DNA of 32,976 bases from a bacterium (lineage in GTDB: Bacteria > SZUA-182 > DTGQ01): the NCBI GenBank assembly GCA_023512255.1, contig JAILZY010000034.1, forward strand, positions 1-32,976, written 5' to 3'. The translations under genes and the position numbers were made by a program. The notes under the pieces were generated by a model. It saw nothing but the letters and a program-made list of their open reading frames with translations. It did not search any database and had not been told where the DNA came from. Position 1 is the first letter of the stretch. The number at the start of each line of letters is the position of its first letter. Positions 7,815 to 16,272 of this stretch are shown in pieces.

Positions 7815-8237
7815 ATGGCCTCTTTTAATAGAGTTATTTTAATGGGAAACCTGACCAAGGACCCAGAGTTGCGCTATACCCCAAGCGGCCTTGCTGTGGC
7901 TCATTTGAGCCTGGCGGTAAATCGCAAGGTTAGTGCTAAAGAAGGGGAGAAAAAGGAAGAGGTTGATTTTTTTGACGTCGAAACCTGGGATAAACAAGCG
8001 GAACTGTGCAGTGAATATTTAAACAAGGGGAGCGCAGTCTTAATCGAAGGCCGATTGAAACAAGACCGTTGGGAAGATGAAAACGGTGGCAAGCGATCTA
8101 AAATCAAGATCATAGCGACTACAATTCAGTTTTTGCCCAAGCGCTCTGGTGAGGAGCAGGGCGAGCTCCATGAGGGGGGGGATGAACTCCCTGACAGCGG
8201 AAGTGGATTTGAGGGAAAGAATGGCGCTCCATTCTAA
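7815..8237 (+). CDS. ssb: Single-stranded DNA-binding protein
   Basis: SSB coats single-stranded DNA in replication and repair. The OB fold occupies about residues 1-108, with the typical opening FNRVILMGNLTKDPELRYTP, then VDFFDVETW and VLIEGRLKQDRWED. The total of 140 residues is a little short because the linker is brief (GEEQGELHEGGDELPDSGSG). The C-terminal tip is oddly KNGAPF. The Pro-Phe end is kept, but the acidic residues normally before it (DDDIPF in E. coli) are missing from the last five positions, although acidic residues occur further upstream. Position between rpsF and rpsR is conserved in many bacteria. Confidence 0.95.
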   Translation: MASFNRVILMGNLTKDPELRYTPSGLAVAHLSLAVNRKVSAKEGEKKEEVDFFDVETWDKQAELCSEYLNKGSAVLIEGRLKQDRWEDENGGKRSKIKIIATTIQFLPKRSGEEQGELHEGGDELPDSGSGFEGKNGAPF

Positions 8238-8584
8238 ATAAGGCGAGTATTGCTAAATAGACGAGTATTGGCCTATAGGAATAGTTGGCTTTGGGCTAAA
8301 CCGGGCAGTTGAGACTTTGGGCCGCGATCTAGCATGATCAGATGATCAAAGCAATTGGTAATTTCAAGGAAAGTCGCATAAATAGCAAAACATTCGCTTT
8401 GTTGAGGTTTAGTTCTCACCCTATACTTTGGCACTTTTTCTCCAAGCCCTCGATTTTAGTGGGGTTGGTATGAAAGATAACTTTCAAGAATTTCAAGGTA
8501 TGGAAAGATTTCTGCAAAGGTTTAGTTCTCACCTGAGGTGGGTATCTTTTGTCATGGAGAGTGTATGAAAATCATGGAGAGTGT
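8238..8584. other. 347-bp spacer upstream of rpsR
   Basis: There is no credible gene here. The 15-mer GGTTTAGTTCTCACC occurs at 8406-8420 and again at 8519-8533. A short palindrome TGAAAG-ATAA-CTTTCA lies at 8471-8486. A CACCT/AGGTG hairpin overlaps the second 15-mer (about 8530-8540). Bases 8552-8591 are an exact 20-bp tandem duplication running across the rpsR start. The long gap inside an otherwise tight ribosomal-protein cluster suggests a leader or an internal promoter, but I see no strong -35/-10 pair. Confidence 0.5.
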
Positions 8585-8818
8585 ATGAAAACAAAAATGC
8601 TGACCCGATTTAGAAGAAGAAAGATTTGCAAGTTTTGTGAAGGTAAAATGGACTTTATTGATTTTAAAGACACGAGGCGACTTCGCAGCTTTATGACTGA
8701 GCGAGGCAAAATCATCCCCAGGCGGATTTCTGGAAATTGCGCCAAGCATCAAAGGGAATTGACCCAGGCGATCAAAAGGGCCAGGAATATTGCCCTTTTG
8801 CCATTTTTGGCTGAATAG
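8585..8818 (+). CDS. rpsR: 30S ribosomal protein S18
   Basis: S18 partners S6 on the 30S platform. The protein carries the S18 signature: the basic segment [11 protein letters not shown], then [43 protein letters not shown]. The pair CKFC plus the later NCAKH matches the C+ (zinc-type) form of S18. I choose ATG 8585 (77 residues): GGAGA lies five bases upstream and the longer frame from TTG 8549 adds non-conserved residues. The ribosome-binding site belongs to a 20-bp tandem duplication. The first copy creates a 7-codon ORF (ATG 8565) whose TGA overlaps this ATG, so the start may be translationally coupled. Confidence 0.93.
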   Translation: MKTKMLTRFRRRKICKFCEGKMDFIDFKDTRRLRSFMTERGKIIPRRISGNCAKHQRELTQAIKRARNIALLPFLAE

Positions 8819-9033
8819 TCTTACTGAAAAATATCTTTTTGATTTTTCGCTTTTTACGCTCATTTTTACCCAAGCTTCGTGAGAAGCGAATTTCCACATA
8901 GTGATGTCCATTCTGTATATAAAAGTCTCTACTTTTTGGTTTTGAGGATGTCTGATAACTTTAATGATGTCTGATAACTGATTCTGATAACTAATAATGA
9001 TTTGATATCTAATGACTTGATATCGCTCAATTT

Positions 9034-10044
9034 GTGGACCAGGGAGCAGAAGATTCCTTGAGTAGTAACCAAGAAAGATACGCTGATGAGACGAAAAATC
9101 ATCGTGCCCCGAAGAAGACCCTCGCCATTTTGGGCTCTATTCTTTTGATTATATGCCTGTTTTTGATCTCTCAACTTTTTCTGATTGCTTTACTTCCAAT
9201 TCCGTTAACCTTTCTAATCTTGAGGCGGGGGAAGATGCAGTGGGTGATCGGCCTCCTTCTCCTTGTGGGCACAGGGGTAATCCTCACTCGGCCTGAGGTG
9301 AATCCCCTCTTTTATGCTCTGGTCATACTTGGCTATCTCAGTGTAGTCTTGGCTGAGCTTTTCGAAAGAGGATGGTCAAGCGAGAGAATTATTTTTTGGG
9401 CTTGTGCGGCCTCGGCCATCTTGCTCTTTTTCTTTCTGGGGATGTATTGCTTGCGAGTGTCGGTTGATCTTGATGCCATGCTGCACCGAGAAATGGAGCA
9501 GTCGATGGCTAAGGTAATAGAGTTCTATGAGCAGGGCGGGGTAGAAGGTGAGCAGATGGAGTTGCTCAAAAAATCATTATCACAGATAACCGAGAACCTT
9601 ATCAAGGTGTTTCCAGCCATTCTTATTGTTGTACTCATTTCGGTTGTGCTGGTTAATTACTTTTTGCTTCGCCGATGGCTGCAATCTTTGGAATTTCCCG
9701 TTGAGGATAGAAGGCCGTTTTGGCAGTTGGTAGTGCCGGATTGGTTAGTCTGGTTATTTATTGTCTCTGGAACGGCATGGTATTTTCTCAAAGTGTCGCT
9801 TCCCTCAAGAATTGGGTTAAATTTTCTGGTAGTAGTCAGCTATGTATACCTGATTCAAGGGGTGGCGATTATCAGCTACTTTTTCCACAAAGGGAAAATG
9901 CCAGCATTTTTCAGGTATTTGGGATTGGCTATTGTTTTTTTCATCCCAGGAAGCTACATCTTTTTGACCCTTGGGGGGCTGTTTGACAATTGGATTGATT
10001 TTCGAAAGCTCAGAGTCAAGTCTCAGCAGCAACCAAGCGCCTGA
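9034..10044 (+). CDS. DUF2232 (YybS-like) integral membrane protein
   Basis: This is a polytopic membrane protein of unknown function that commonly sits between rpsR and rplI. After a basic N-terminus the sequence shows about eight hydrophobic segments: LAILGSILLIICLFLISQ near residue 31, FLIALLPIPLTFLIL, WVIGLLLLVGTGVIL, LFYALVILGYLSVVL, then a pair near 120-140, a soluble loop rich in Glu and Met (about 145-185), and four more to the C-terminus. The placement and topology fit DUF2232. The GTG 9034 start is the longest option and has no clear Shine-Dalgarno. TTG 9058 is an alternative, with GGGAG 11 bases upstream. A short spacer follows before rplI. Confidence 0.8.
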   Translation: MDQGAEDSLSSNQERYADETKNHRAPKKTLAILGSILLIICLFLISQLFLIALLPIPLTFLILRRGKMQWVIGLLLLVGTGVILTRPEVNPLFYALVILGYLSVVLAELFERGWSSERIIFWACAASAILLFFFLGMYCLRVSVDLDAMLHREMEQSMAKVIEFYEQGGVEGEQMELLKKSLSQITENLIKVFPAILIVVLISVVLVNYFLLRRWLQSLEFPVEDRRPFWQLVVPDWLVWLFIVSGTAWYFLKVSLPSRIGLNFLVVVSYVYLIQGVAIISYFFHKGKMPAFFRYLGLAIVFFIPGSYIFLTLGGLFDNWIDFRKLRVKSQQQPSA

Positions 10045-10093
10045 AAACTAGAGGACCTTTTTGTTTATCGGCATGGGATGGATGAAAATTTAC

Positions 10094-10119
10094 AAGGAGA
10101 AAGCTTAAGGAGAAAGCTT
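10094..10119 (+). promoter_or_regulatory. Tandemly duplicated ribosome-binding site of rplI
   Basis: The 13-mer AAGGAGAAAGCTT occurs twice without a gap (10094-10106 and 10107-10119) directly before ATG 10120. The second AAGGAG is seven bases from the start and so functional by position. The first is an exact copy. Confidence 0.8.
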
Positions 10120-10653
10120 ATGGAGGTAATTCTTCAAAAGGATGTTCATAATTTAGGCGTAATCGGCCAGGTAATTAATGTATCGGCTGGCTATGCCCGC
10201 AATTATCTGATTCCGAAAAAATTGGCTATTGAGGCAACCCCTAAGAACCTTGCCCTGATGAAGAAGCAGGAGGCTCTCATCAAGGCGGCCCAAGAGAAGG
10301 CGAAAAAGGAATATGCAGACATGGCCTTGCGGATGGAAAAGATATCCTTCACTTTTAGCCGGAAGGCAGGAGAAAATGATCGCCTTTTCGGCTCAGTAAC
10401 TAATGCGGATATTGCCGAGGCTTTGAAGAGTGAGGGATTTGAGATTGATAAGAAAAAGATCATGCTCGATGAGCCGATCAAGAGTTTGGGAATTTTCAAA
10501 GTTCCGGTGAAATTGCATCCTGAAATAACTGCTCAGATCAAGGTGTGGGTGGTGAAAGATGAGCCAGCCACCAAGAAGGAGCATCAGCCTCAACAAGAAG
10601 CAGGAGAGGAAAGCGGCTCTTCACCAAGTAGCGGCGATTCAGTCGTGGAATAG
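10120..10653 (+). CDS. rplI: 50S ribosomal protein L9
   Basis: L9 binds 23S rRNA near the L1 stalk and affects reading-frame maintenance. The N-terminal RNA-binding domain is plain: MEVILQKDVHNLGVIGQVINVSAGYARNYLIPKKLA (shown in Pfam L9_N), followed by the long connecting helix and the C-terminal domain (KLHPEITAQIKVWVV). I start at ATG 10120 (177 residues), because this gives the family N-terminus and a perfectly spaced AAGGAG. The upstream ATG at 10078 would add 14 unconserved residues. The protein ends in a roughly 30-residue Glu-, Gln- and Ser-rich tail (about 147-177) beyond the usual L9 end. It is followed at 28 bp by dnaB. Confidence 0.94.
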   Translation: MEVILQKDVHNLGVIGQVINVSAGYARNYLIPKKLAIEATPKNLALMKKQEALIKAAQEKAKKEYADMALRMEKISFTFSRKAGENDRLFGSVTNADIAEALKSEGFEIDKKKIMLDEPIKSLGIFKVPVKLHPEITAQIKVWVVKDEPATKKEHQPQQEAGEESGSSPSSGDSVVE

Positions 10654-10681
10654 AGTGCTAATGTGCGCCTTGGGTTGAAGT

Positions 10682-12052
10682 ATGAAGCCAGCAGAGGGTT
10701 CGTCAGGGGATGGAGGATTAGCGCTGCGGGTGCCGCCGCAGGATCGGGATGCAGAGCGGGCGGTTTTGGGAGCGATTTTTTTCGAGCCAGAATCTATTAA
10801 TAAAATTATTGACATTATTCAACCGGATAGATTTTACGATCCCGCCCACCGCAAGATTTTCGCTTCGATGCTCGATCTGCACAATCGCGGCATCCTCCCA
10901 GATCTGGTAACTCTCAAGGATGAGCTGATCAGTCGAAATGAGCTGGATGAGGTCGGAGGGATAAGCTATCTCATGACCTTGCTCGATTCGACACCGACAG
11001 CCGCCAATATTAAATACTATGCCCAGATTCTCCACAAGAAATTTATGGCTCGACAACTTATCGCCGCGGCTACCCAGATAGCCCAGCGGGGATACGAAGA
11101 GCATAAAGAAATTGAGAGCCTTTTGGATGATGCCGAGCGGCTGATCTTAAGCATCTCGGAAAACAGAGCCAACCAGGGTGTCCAATCCATCAGGGAGATT
11201 ATCTCTAACAGCTTTCAGGTAATTGAAAAGCTGTATGAATCCAAAACGCGGGTAACCGGCCTCCCAACCGGTTTTGTTGATTTTGATGCCCTGACCTCGG
11301 GGCTCCAGAATTCAGATCTGATTATCATTGCTGGCCGGCCATCAATGGGTAAGACCAGCCTCTGTATGAACATTGCTCAGCATGTGGCGCTTGAAGTTGG
11401 GACTACGGTTTTGATTTTCAGTCTGGAGATGGCCAAAGAGCAGATTGTGCTTCGGATGTTGTGCTCTGAGGCTGAGGTCAGCAGCCATAAACTTCGAACC
11501 GGCTATTTGAGTGAGCGAGATTGGGAGAAACTGGTGAGGGCAGCGGCTAAACTGTCTGAGGCCAAGATTTACATTGATGATTCTGTCTCGATAACTGTAA
11601 TGGAGATGCGGGCCAAGGCCCGACGTCTTCGAAAAGAAGCCGGACTTGGTCTGATCATTGTTGATTACCTTCAATTGGTTCAGGGACATGGTCGACATGA
11701 GAGTCGTCAGCAGGAGATTTCTGGAATTTCCCGCAGTCTAAAGGGTTTAGCTAAGGATATGAATATTCCAGTCATTGCCCTCTCACAACTGAGCCGGGCC
11801 GTGGAGACACGGGATAAAAAAGACAAACGTCCCATACTTTCTGATTTGCGAGAATCTGGGGCAATCGAGCAGGATGCTGATCTGATCGCCTTTCTCTACC
11901 GTCCAGAATTCTATAATCCAGAAGATGAGCCTGGGGTAGCTGAGCTGATCATTGGAAAGCAGCGAAACGGACCTATTGGCACAACCAAGCTAGCTTTTTT
12001 GAAAGAGTTTACGAAATTTAAAAATTTAGCCAGGGAAGATGGTTTCTTTTAG
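10682..12052 (+). CDS. dnaB: Replicative DNA helicase DnaB
   Basis: DnaB is the hexameric 5'-3' helicase that unwinds DNA at replication forks. The 456 residues contain the N-terminal primase-interacting domain (PQDRDAERAVLGAIFFEPES, residues 19-38) and the RecA-like domain. Walker A is GRPSMGKTS near residue 219, followed by the Walker B region LGLIIVDYLQL near 322, and SRAVETRDKKDKRPILSDLRESGAIEQDAD near 379-407 (in several conserved blocks). No intein interrupts it. The stop codon TAG abuts the alr ATG with no gap. The length and order of motifs are normal. Confidence 0.97.
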   Translation: MKPAEGSSGDGGLALRVPPQDRDAERAVLGAIFFEPESINKIIDIIQPDRFYDPAHRKIFASMLDLHNRGILPDLVTLKDELISRNELDEVGGISYLMTLLDSTPTAANIKYYAQILHKKFMARQLIAAATQIAQRGYEEHKEIESLLDDAERLILSISENRANQGVQSIREIISNSFQVIEKLYESKTRVTGLPTGFVDFDALTSGLQNSDLIIIAGRPSMGKTSLCMNIAQHVALEVGTTVLIFSLEMAKEQIVLRMLCSEAEVSSHKLRTGYLSERDWEKLVRAAAKLSEAKIYIDDSVSITVMEMRAKARRLRKEAGLGLIIVDYLQLVQGHGRHESRQQEISGISRSLKGLAKDMNIPVIALSQLSRAVETRDKKDKRPILSDLRESGAIEQDADLIAFLYRPEFYNPEDEPGVAELIIGKQRNGPIGTTKLAFLKEFTKFKNLAREDGFF

Positions 12053-13264
12053 ATGACCTCTTTTTACCGACCTACTATTGCTGAAATACATCTTGATGCC
12101 ATTCGAGCCAATATTAGCCAGATTAGAAAAATGGTTGGCCCGACAAGAAAAATTATGCCTATTGTTAAATCAAATGCTTATGGGTATGGAGCAATTCCAG
12201 TGGCCAGAGCTATTGAGCCCCAGGTCGAGGCCTTGGGAGTGGCCTTTGTCTATGAGGGGGTTGAGCTGCGAAGGGGAGGAATCCGCTGCCCTATTTTGGT
12301 CATGGGAGGAAGCCTGGGGGATGATCTACCCCTTGCCCTGGAGCATGAGCTAACCCTGGCTGTGAGAGACTGGCAGCAGGCGGCGCTAATCTCGCAGGCA
12401 GCTCGGCAGCAGGCGGGCCGAGAAGATAGGATGGTTAAGGTTCATATTGAAGTTGACACTGGCATGGGAAGACTTGGAATCCCCTTTCGACAGGCAGCCG
12501 ATGAGATTGCCCGCATCGGAGAGCTAGCAAATATTGAAGTTGAAGGGGTCTTTAGCCACCTGGCGACCTCAGAGCGTCGGCAGGATGATTTTACCCTTTT
12601 GCAGCTTGAGCGGTTTTGGGCTCTTTTAGCAGAGCTTGAGCGGCGAAATATCCATATTCCGATTAAGCATATAGCCAACAGCGGCGCCATATTGCAGTAT
12701 CCAGAAAGCTGGTTTGACATGGTTCGGCCAGGGCTTTTGATCTATGGTCTCTATCCGGCGCCTCATCTTGCTGGAGTAATTCCGCTCCAATTTCCCCTGA
12801 CCGTGAAGACCCGGATTATGCAGATTCATCAGTTCGAGGCTGGAGACAGCATTAGCTACGGTAGGACCTTTATCTGCCAGGAGCCCAGGCGAATTGCCGC
12901 CATTCCGGTGGGGTATGCGGATGGTTTCAGTCGGGTTTGCTCCAATCGGGCCGAGGTTAAGGTCAGGGGGGAGAAGGCTCAAGTTGTGGGGACAATCTGC
13001 ATGGATATGTGCATGATTGATGTTACTGACATCCCGCAAGTGCAGGTTGGGGATGAGGTGATCTTGTTAGGAGGCCAAGAGGAGGGAGGAGCATCGGTAG
13101 AGAGGCTGGCTGAGCTTATGGGAACCATCTCCTATGAAGTCTTGTGTTCTTTTGGCCGCCGGGCCAGGCGAGTATATCTTGACCGCGGCGGGGTGGGAGA
13201 AGTTTTAAGGGATGAGAAAGATTTTGGAGAAAATAGGGGAACAGTTTTCCCGCCTGCTCGCTGA
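12053..13264 (+). CDS. alr: Alanine racemase
   Basis: This enzyme interconverts L- and D-alanine with PLP, supplying D-Ala for peptidoglycan. The 403 residues show the PLP lysine K39 in PIVKSNAYGYG (usually VKANAYGHG), EVDTGMGRLG near residue 135, and the second catalytic base Tyr269 in SISYGRTF. RPGLLIYGLYP, PVGYADG and CMDMCMIDVTD are also present. The gene starts directly after the dnaB stop codon. Its last 18 codons overlap the start of mlaE (13212-13264), an unusually long overlap. They extend the protein past the normal RRVYL-type end, as expected if an earlier stop codon was lost. Confidence 0.95.
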   Translation: MTSFYRPTIAEIHLDAIRANISQIRKMVGPTRKIMPIVKSNAYGYGAIPVARAIEPQVEALGVAFVYEGVELRRGGIRCPILVMGGSLGDDLPLALEHELTLAVRDWQQAALISQAARQQAGREDRMVKVHIEVDTGMGRLGIPFRQAADEIARIGELANIEVEGVFSHLATSERRQDDFTLLQLERFWALLAELERRNIHIPIKHIANSGAILQYPESWFDMVRPGLLIYGLYPAPHLAGVIPLQFPLTVKTRIMQIHQFEAGDSISYGRTFICQEPRRIAAIPVGYADGFSRVCSNRAEVKVRGEKAQVVGTICMDMCMIDVTDIPQVQVGDEVILLGGQEEGGASVERLAELMGTISYEVLCSFGRRARRVYLDRGGVGEVLRDEKDFGENRGTVFPPAR

Positions 13265-13982
13265 GGCAGGCAGATTGAGCATTCTCTTTGGGCAGGCAGT
13301 GGTGGGGATATTTTCCCCACCTTTTCGGCTTGAGGAGAGTCTCCTTCAGATGGAGGAGGTGGGTGTTCATTCCCTTTCGGTAACCTTGATTACTGGTGCC
13401 TTTACTGGCATGGTGCTGGCTTTGCAGACCTATATTGGATTTAAGCGCTTTAACGCTGAGTCCCTGGTTGGCACAGTGGTTGCCTTGTCCATGACCAGAG
13501 AGCTTGGCCCAGTTTTAACCGGGCTTGTGGTCGCGGCCAGGGCTGGCTCATCGATAGCGGCTGAGCTTGGAACCATGCGGGTAACTGAGCAGATAGACGC
13601 CCTGACCACGATGGCGGTTAATCCGATCGAGTATCTGGTCTCGCCCCGGCTTTTGGCTGGATTAGTCATGCTTCCCCTTCTGACCGCGCTGGCCAATATT
13701 ATGGGTATCACCGGTGGCTATCTGGTCAGTGTGTATATTCTGGGGGCCAACTCGTTAGTCTATATTCGGCGGACCTTCGATTATCTGACCTATCAGGATA
13801 TCTACAGCGGCATCTTTAAGGCAGCTGTGTTCGGGGTTATTATCACTGTGGTTGGCTGCTATAAGGGATTTTATGCTGAAGGGGGAGCTCATGGAGTTGG
13901 TCGAGCAACTACCGGTGCGGTGGTTATGTCGTATATGCTGATTATTATTTCTAACTATATTATAACTGCTCTCTTTTTTTAG
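13212..13982 (+). CDS. mlaE: MlaE-type permease of an MCE phospholipid transporter
   Basis: This is the inner-membrane subunit of the Mla-type ABC system that moves phospholipids between the two membranes. The 256 residues follow the MlaE pattern: an amphipathic N-terminus (GQAVVGIFSPPFRLEESLLQMEEVGV), LPVVL-like SLSVTLITGAFTGMVLALQ, the cytoplasmic signature RELGPVLTGLVVAARAGSSIAAELGTMRVTEQIDAL, and five or so hydrophobic segments. Because the N-terminal helix is family-conserved, the ATG at 13212 and the overlap with alr are real. mlaF starts five bases after the stop codon. Only E, F and D are encoded here; no mlaC or mlaB follows. Confidence 0.93.
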   Translation: MRKILEKIGEQFSRLLAEAGRLSILFGQAVVGIFSPPFRLEESLLQMEEVGVHSLSVTLITGAFTGMVLALQTYIGFKRFNAESLVGTVVALSMTRELGPVLTGLVVAARAGSSIAAELGTMRVTEQIDALTTMAVNPIEYLVSPRLLAGLVMLPLLTALANIMGITGGYLVSVYILGANSLVYIRRTFDYLTYQDIYSGIFKAAVFGVIITVVGCYKGFYAEGGAHGVGRATTGAVVMSYMLIIISNYIITALFF

Positions 13983-13987
13983 AGACG

Positions 13988-14743
13988 ATGATTCAACTAA
14001 TTGATATTCATAAGTCTTTTCGGAATAAACAGGTTCTGAAAGGCGTTAATCTTGAGATTAAGCGTGGGGAATCAATGGTAGTCATTGGTGGGAGTGGATG
14101 CGGGAAAAGTGTACTGATGAAGCATATTATGGGGTTGATCTGGCCAGACCGGGGGCGGGTTTTGATCGAGGGCCGGGATATAGCCTCATGTTCTCGTTGG
14201 GAGCTGAAAGAGATTCGCAAAAAATTCGGTATGTTGTTTCAGGGAGCAGCTCTGTTTGATTCTATGACTGTCGGACAGAATGTTGGTTTTGGATTGAAAG
14301 AGCATACCTCGCTGTCAAAAGAGGAAATAAGGAAAAGGGTGCAGGAAAAACTTCAGATGGTTGGCCTGCCTGGTATAGAGGACCTTCGGCCAGATGAGCT
14401 CAGCGGTGGAATGAAAAAGCGGGTGGGGCTAGCCAGGGCCATAGCTATGGAGCCTGAGATTTTACTCTATGATGAGCCGACGACCGGTCTTGATCCGATC
14501 ATGGCTGATGTCATCAACGAGCTGATCATTAGGATGAAAGAAGTTTACAAGGTAACCTCACTAACCATCACTCATGATATGAAAAGCGCTTACAAGATCG
14601 CTGACCGGATTGGGATGCTGTATGATGGTCGGATTATCGAGGTGGGTACTCCGGAAGAGATTCAGAATACCCAAAATCCTATAGTGCGTCAGTTTATTAC
14701 CGGCAGTGCCAAGGGGCCGATTACGGAAGGGGCGTGTTTGTAG
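13988..14743 (+). CDS. mlaF: MlaF-type ABC ATPase of the MCE transporter
   Basis: This cytosolic ATPase powers the MlaE permease. The 251 residues contain Walker A GGSGCGKS (34-41), the Q-loop LFQGAALFDSMTV, the signature LSGGMKKRVGLARA near 139, Walker B ILLYDEPTTGLDP near 158 and the H-switch THDMKSAY near 197. LFQGAALFDS and SGGMKKRV are characteristic of the MCE-linked ABC subfamily. It sits five bases after mlaE and just before mlaD, as expected for a co-transcribed transporter. Confidence 0.95.
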   Translation: MIQLIDIHKSFRNKQVLKGVNLEIKRGESMVVIGGSGCGKSVLMKHIMGLIWPDRGRVLIEGRDIASCSRWELKEIRKKFGMLFQGAALFDSMTVGQNVGFGLKEHTSLSKEEIRKRVQEKLQMVGLPGIEDLRPDELSGGMKKRVGLARAIAMEPEILLYDEPTTGLDPIMADVINELIIRMKEVYKVTSLTITHDMKSAYKIADRIGMLYDGRIIEVGTPEEIQNTQNPIVRQFITGSAKGPITEGACL

Positions 14744-14745
14744 CC

Positions 14746-16260
14746 ATGAAGCTTTTGACCCGGGAAGAAAAGGTTGGCCTGTTAGTGGTTTTGGCCCTGA
14801 TATCATTGGCTTATCTGACCATTAAAGCTGGGCATCTGTCGCTGGGAAGAAAGAAAGGGACGGTGCTGTACGTTAGTTTTAGCAACGTAAGGGGGCTGGA
14901 TGAGGGGGCTCAGGTTCGGGTCGCGGGGGTGGAGGCAGGCCGGGTAGAGGAGGTATCCTTGGTTGATGGGACCCCTAGGCTGAAGCTCTTGATCTTTCCG
15001 GGGATTAAAATCCATAAGGATGCGGTGGCCAGTATTGAATCTTTGGGGTTTATGGGGGAAAAGTATGTTGAGCTCTCGCCCGGAACAGCGGGCACTCCCT
15101 ATTTTGAGAGCGGAAGCACTATTCAGCCTGGCAAGGCGGGCCAGGACTTTGAGCAGGTGGCCGAGCAGATCGGCCTTGTGGCTCAGGATGTAAAAAGGAT
15201 AACCGAAGCCATTGACGAGACCATAGCTAGCCCTGAGGGGAAACAGGCCATGAAGCAGACTTTGGCTAATCTGGAGGCTATCACGGCTCAACTCAAGACT
15301 ATCTTGGAGCAAAACAGCCAGGCAGTCAAGGCTACGTTAAGCAATGTTCAGCACCTTTCGGCAACTCTTGATAACATCTTAGTCAGGAATGAGGCTCAAA
15401 TTTCTAAAATCATAGATGACCTTCAGAAGTTTGCCGAGCTTCTCCGTGCGGAGAGCCCCCATCTTGCCGATCGGTTTCAGTCAGTGGCCCAAAGTCTTGA
15501 TGATCTGATTGCTGAAAACCGCTCATCTTTGCACCAGACAGTAGTGAATGCCAACCAGTTGGTTTTGAAACTTCAGACCGCTACGGATAATGTCAACAGC
15601 CTGCTGACTACGGTCAATAAGGGCGAGGGAACCATTGGCAAGCTGATTAAAGATGAGACCCTGTATCGGGAGGCTCAAGGTACCCTAGCTGGTCTTAAGG
15701 ATACCTTAGCCAAGGCGGATGCCTTTCGGCTGTATCTAGGGTATCGGGGAGAATATTTAACCCGGCCTGATAAGTCTAAGAGCTATATATCGTTAAAACT
15801 TCAGCCGCGGCAGGATAAGTATTACCTGCTTGAGTTGGTGGATGATTTTCAGGGTATGACCTCTACCAAAGAGACCAAGCTCTATATCGACGGCAACGGT
15901 CCAGTTACGAAGCGGGAGGAGGTTTGCGAAGAGCGGTTTAAATTCAGTTTCCAGATCGCTAAGCGCTTTGAGGACGTTGTCTTGCGGGGTGGGCTGATTG
16001 AGTCAACCGGAGGGGTAGGGTTAGATTATCTTTACGGCGACAGAGTTCAACTGCATTTGAACGCCTGGGACTTTACGGCTGATAAGCCGCATCTTAAGCT
16101 CGATCTCGGCTATCATCTGGGTAAGTATTTTTCGCTCAATACGGGCTTTGATCACCTGATAGATAATGAGCGGCTGAGCTATTTTCTAGGGGCTGGATTC
16201 TCCTTTGAGGACGAGGACTTAAAGTATCTCCTGGGAAAGATTCCGATCCCGGGATTGTGA
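14746..16260 (+). CDS. mlaD: MCE-domain (MlaD-like) lipid-binding protein with a long C-terminal extension
   Basis: This is the periplasm-facing, membrane-anchored substrate-binding subunit of the MCE transporter. After LLTREEKVGLLVVLALISL (a single membrane anchor, residues about 3-25) comes the MCE domain (about 35-115: VLYVSFSNVRGLDEGAQVRVAGVEAGRVEEV, given here as the family core). A long helical region follows (about 125-320, many Leu/Ile heptads). The last 180 residues or so look beta-rich and alternate hydrophobic strands with tyrosines (LYLGYRGEYL, LDYLYGDRVQLHLNAWDF, KLDLGYHLGKYFSLNTGF), like an outer-membrane strand repeat. E. coli MlaD is only about 183 residues. I start at ATG 14746; GTG 14734, overlapping mlaF, is possible. 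Confidence 0.88.
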   Translation: MKLLTREEKVGLLVVLALISLAYLTIKAGHLSLGRKKGTVLYVSFSNVRGLDEGAQVRVAGVEAGRVEEVSLVDGTPRLKLLIFPGIKIHKDAVASIESLGFMGEKYVELSPGTAGTPYFESGSTIQPGKAGQDFEQVAEQIGLVAQDVKRITEAIDETIASPEGKQAMKQTLANLEAITAQLKTILEQNSQAVKATLSNVQHLSATLDNILVRNEAQISKIIDDLQKFAELLRAESPHLADRFQSVAQSLDDLIAENRSSLHQTVVNANQLVLKLQTATDNVNSLLTTVNKGEGTIGKLIKDETLYREAQGTLAGLKDTLAKADAFRLYLGYRGEYLTRPDKSKSYISLKLQPRQDKYYLLELVDDFQGMTSTKETKLYIDGNGPVTKREEVCEERFKFSFQIAKRFEDVVLRGGLIESTGGVGLDYLYGDRVQLHLNAWDFTADKPHLKLDLGYHLGKYFSLNTGFDHLIDNERLSYFLGAGFSFEDEDLKYLLGKIPIPGL

Positions 16261-16272
16261 TTGAATTGGGAT

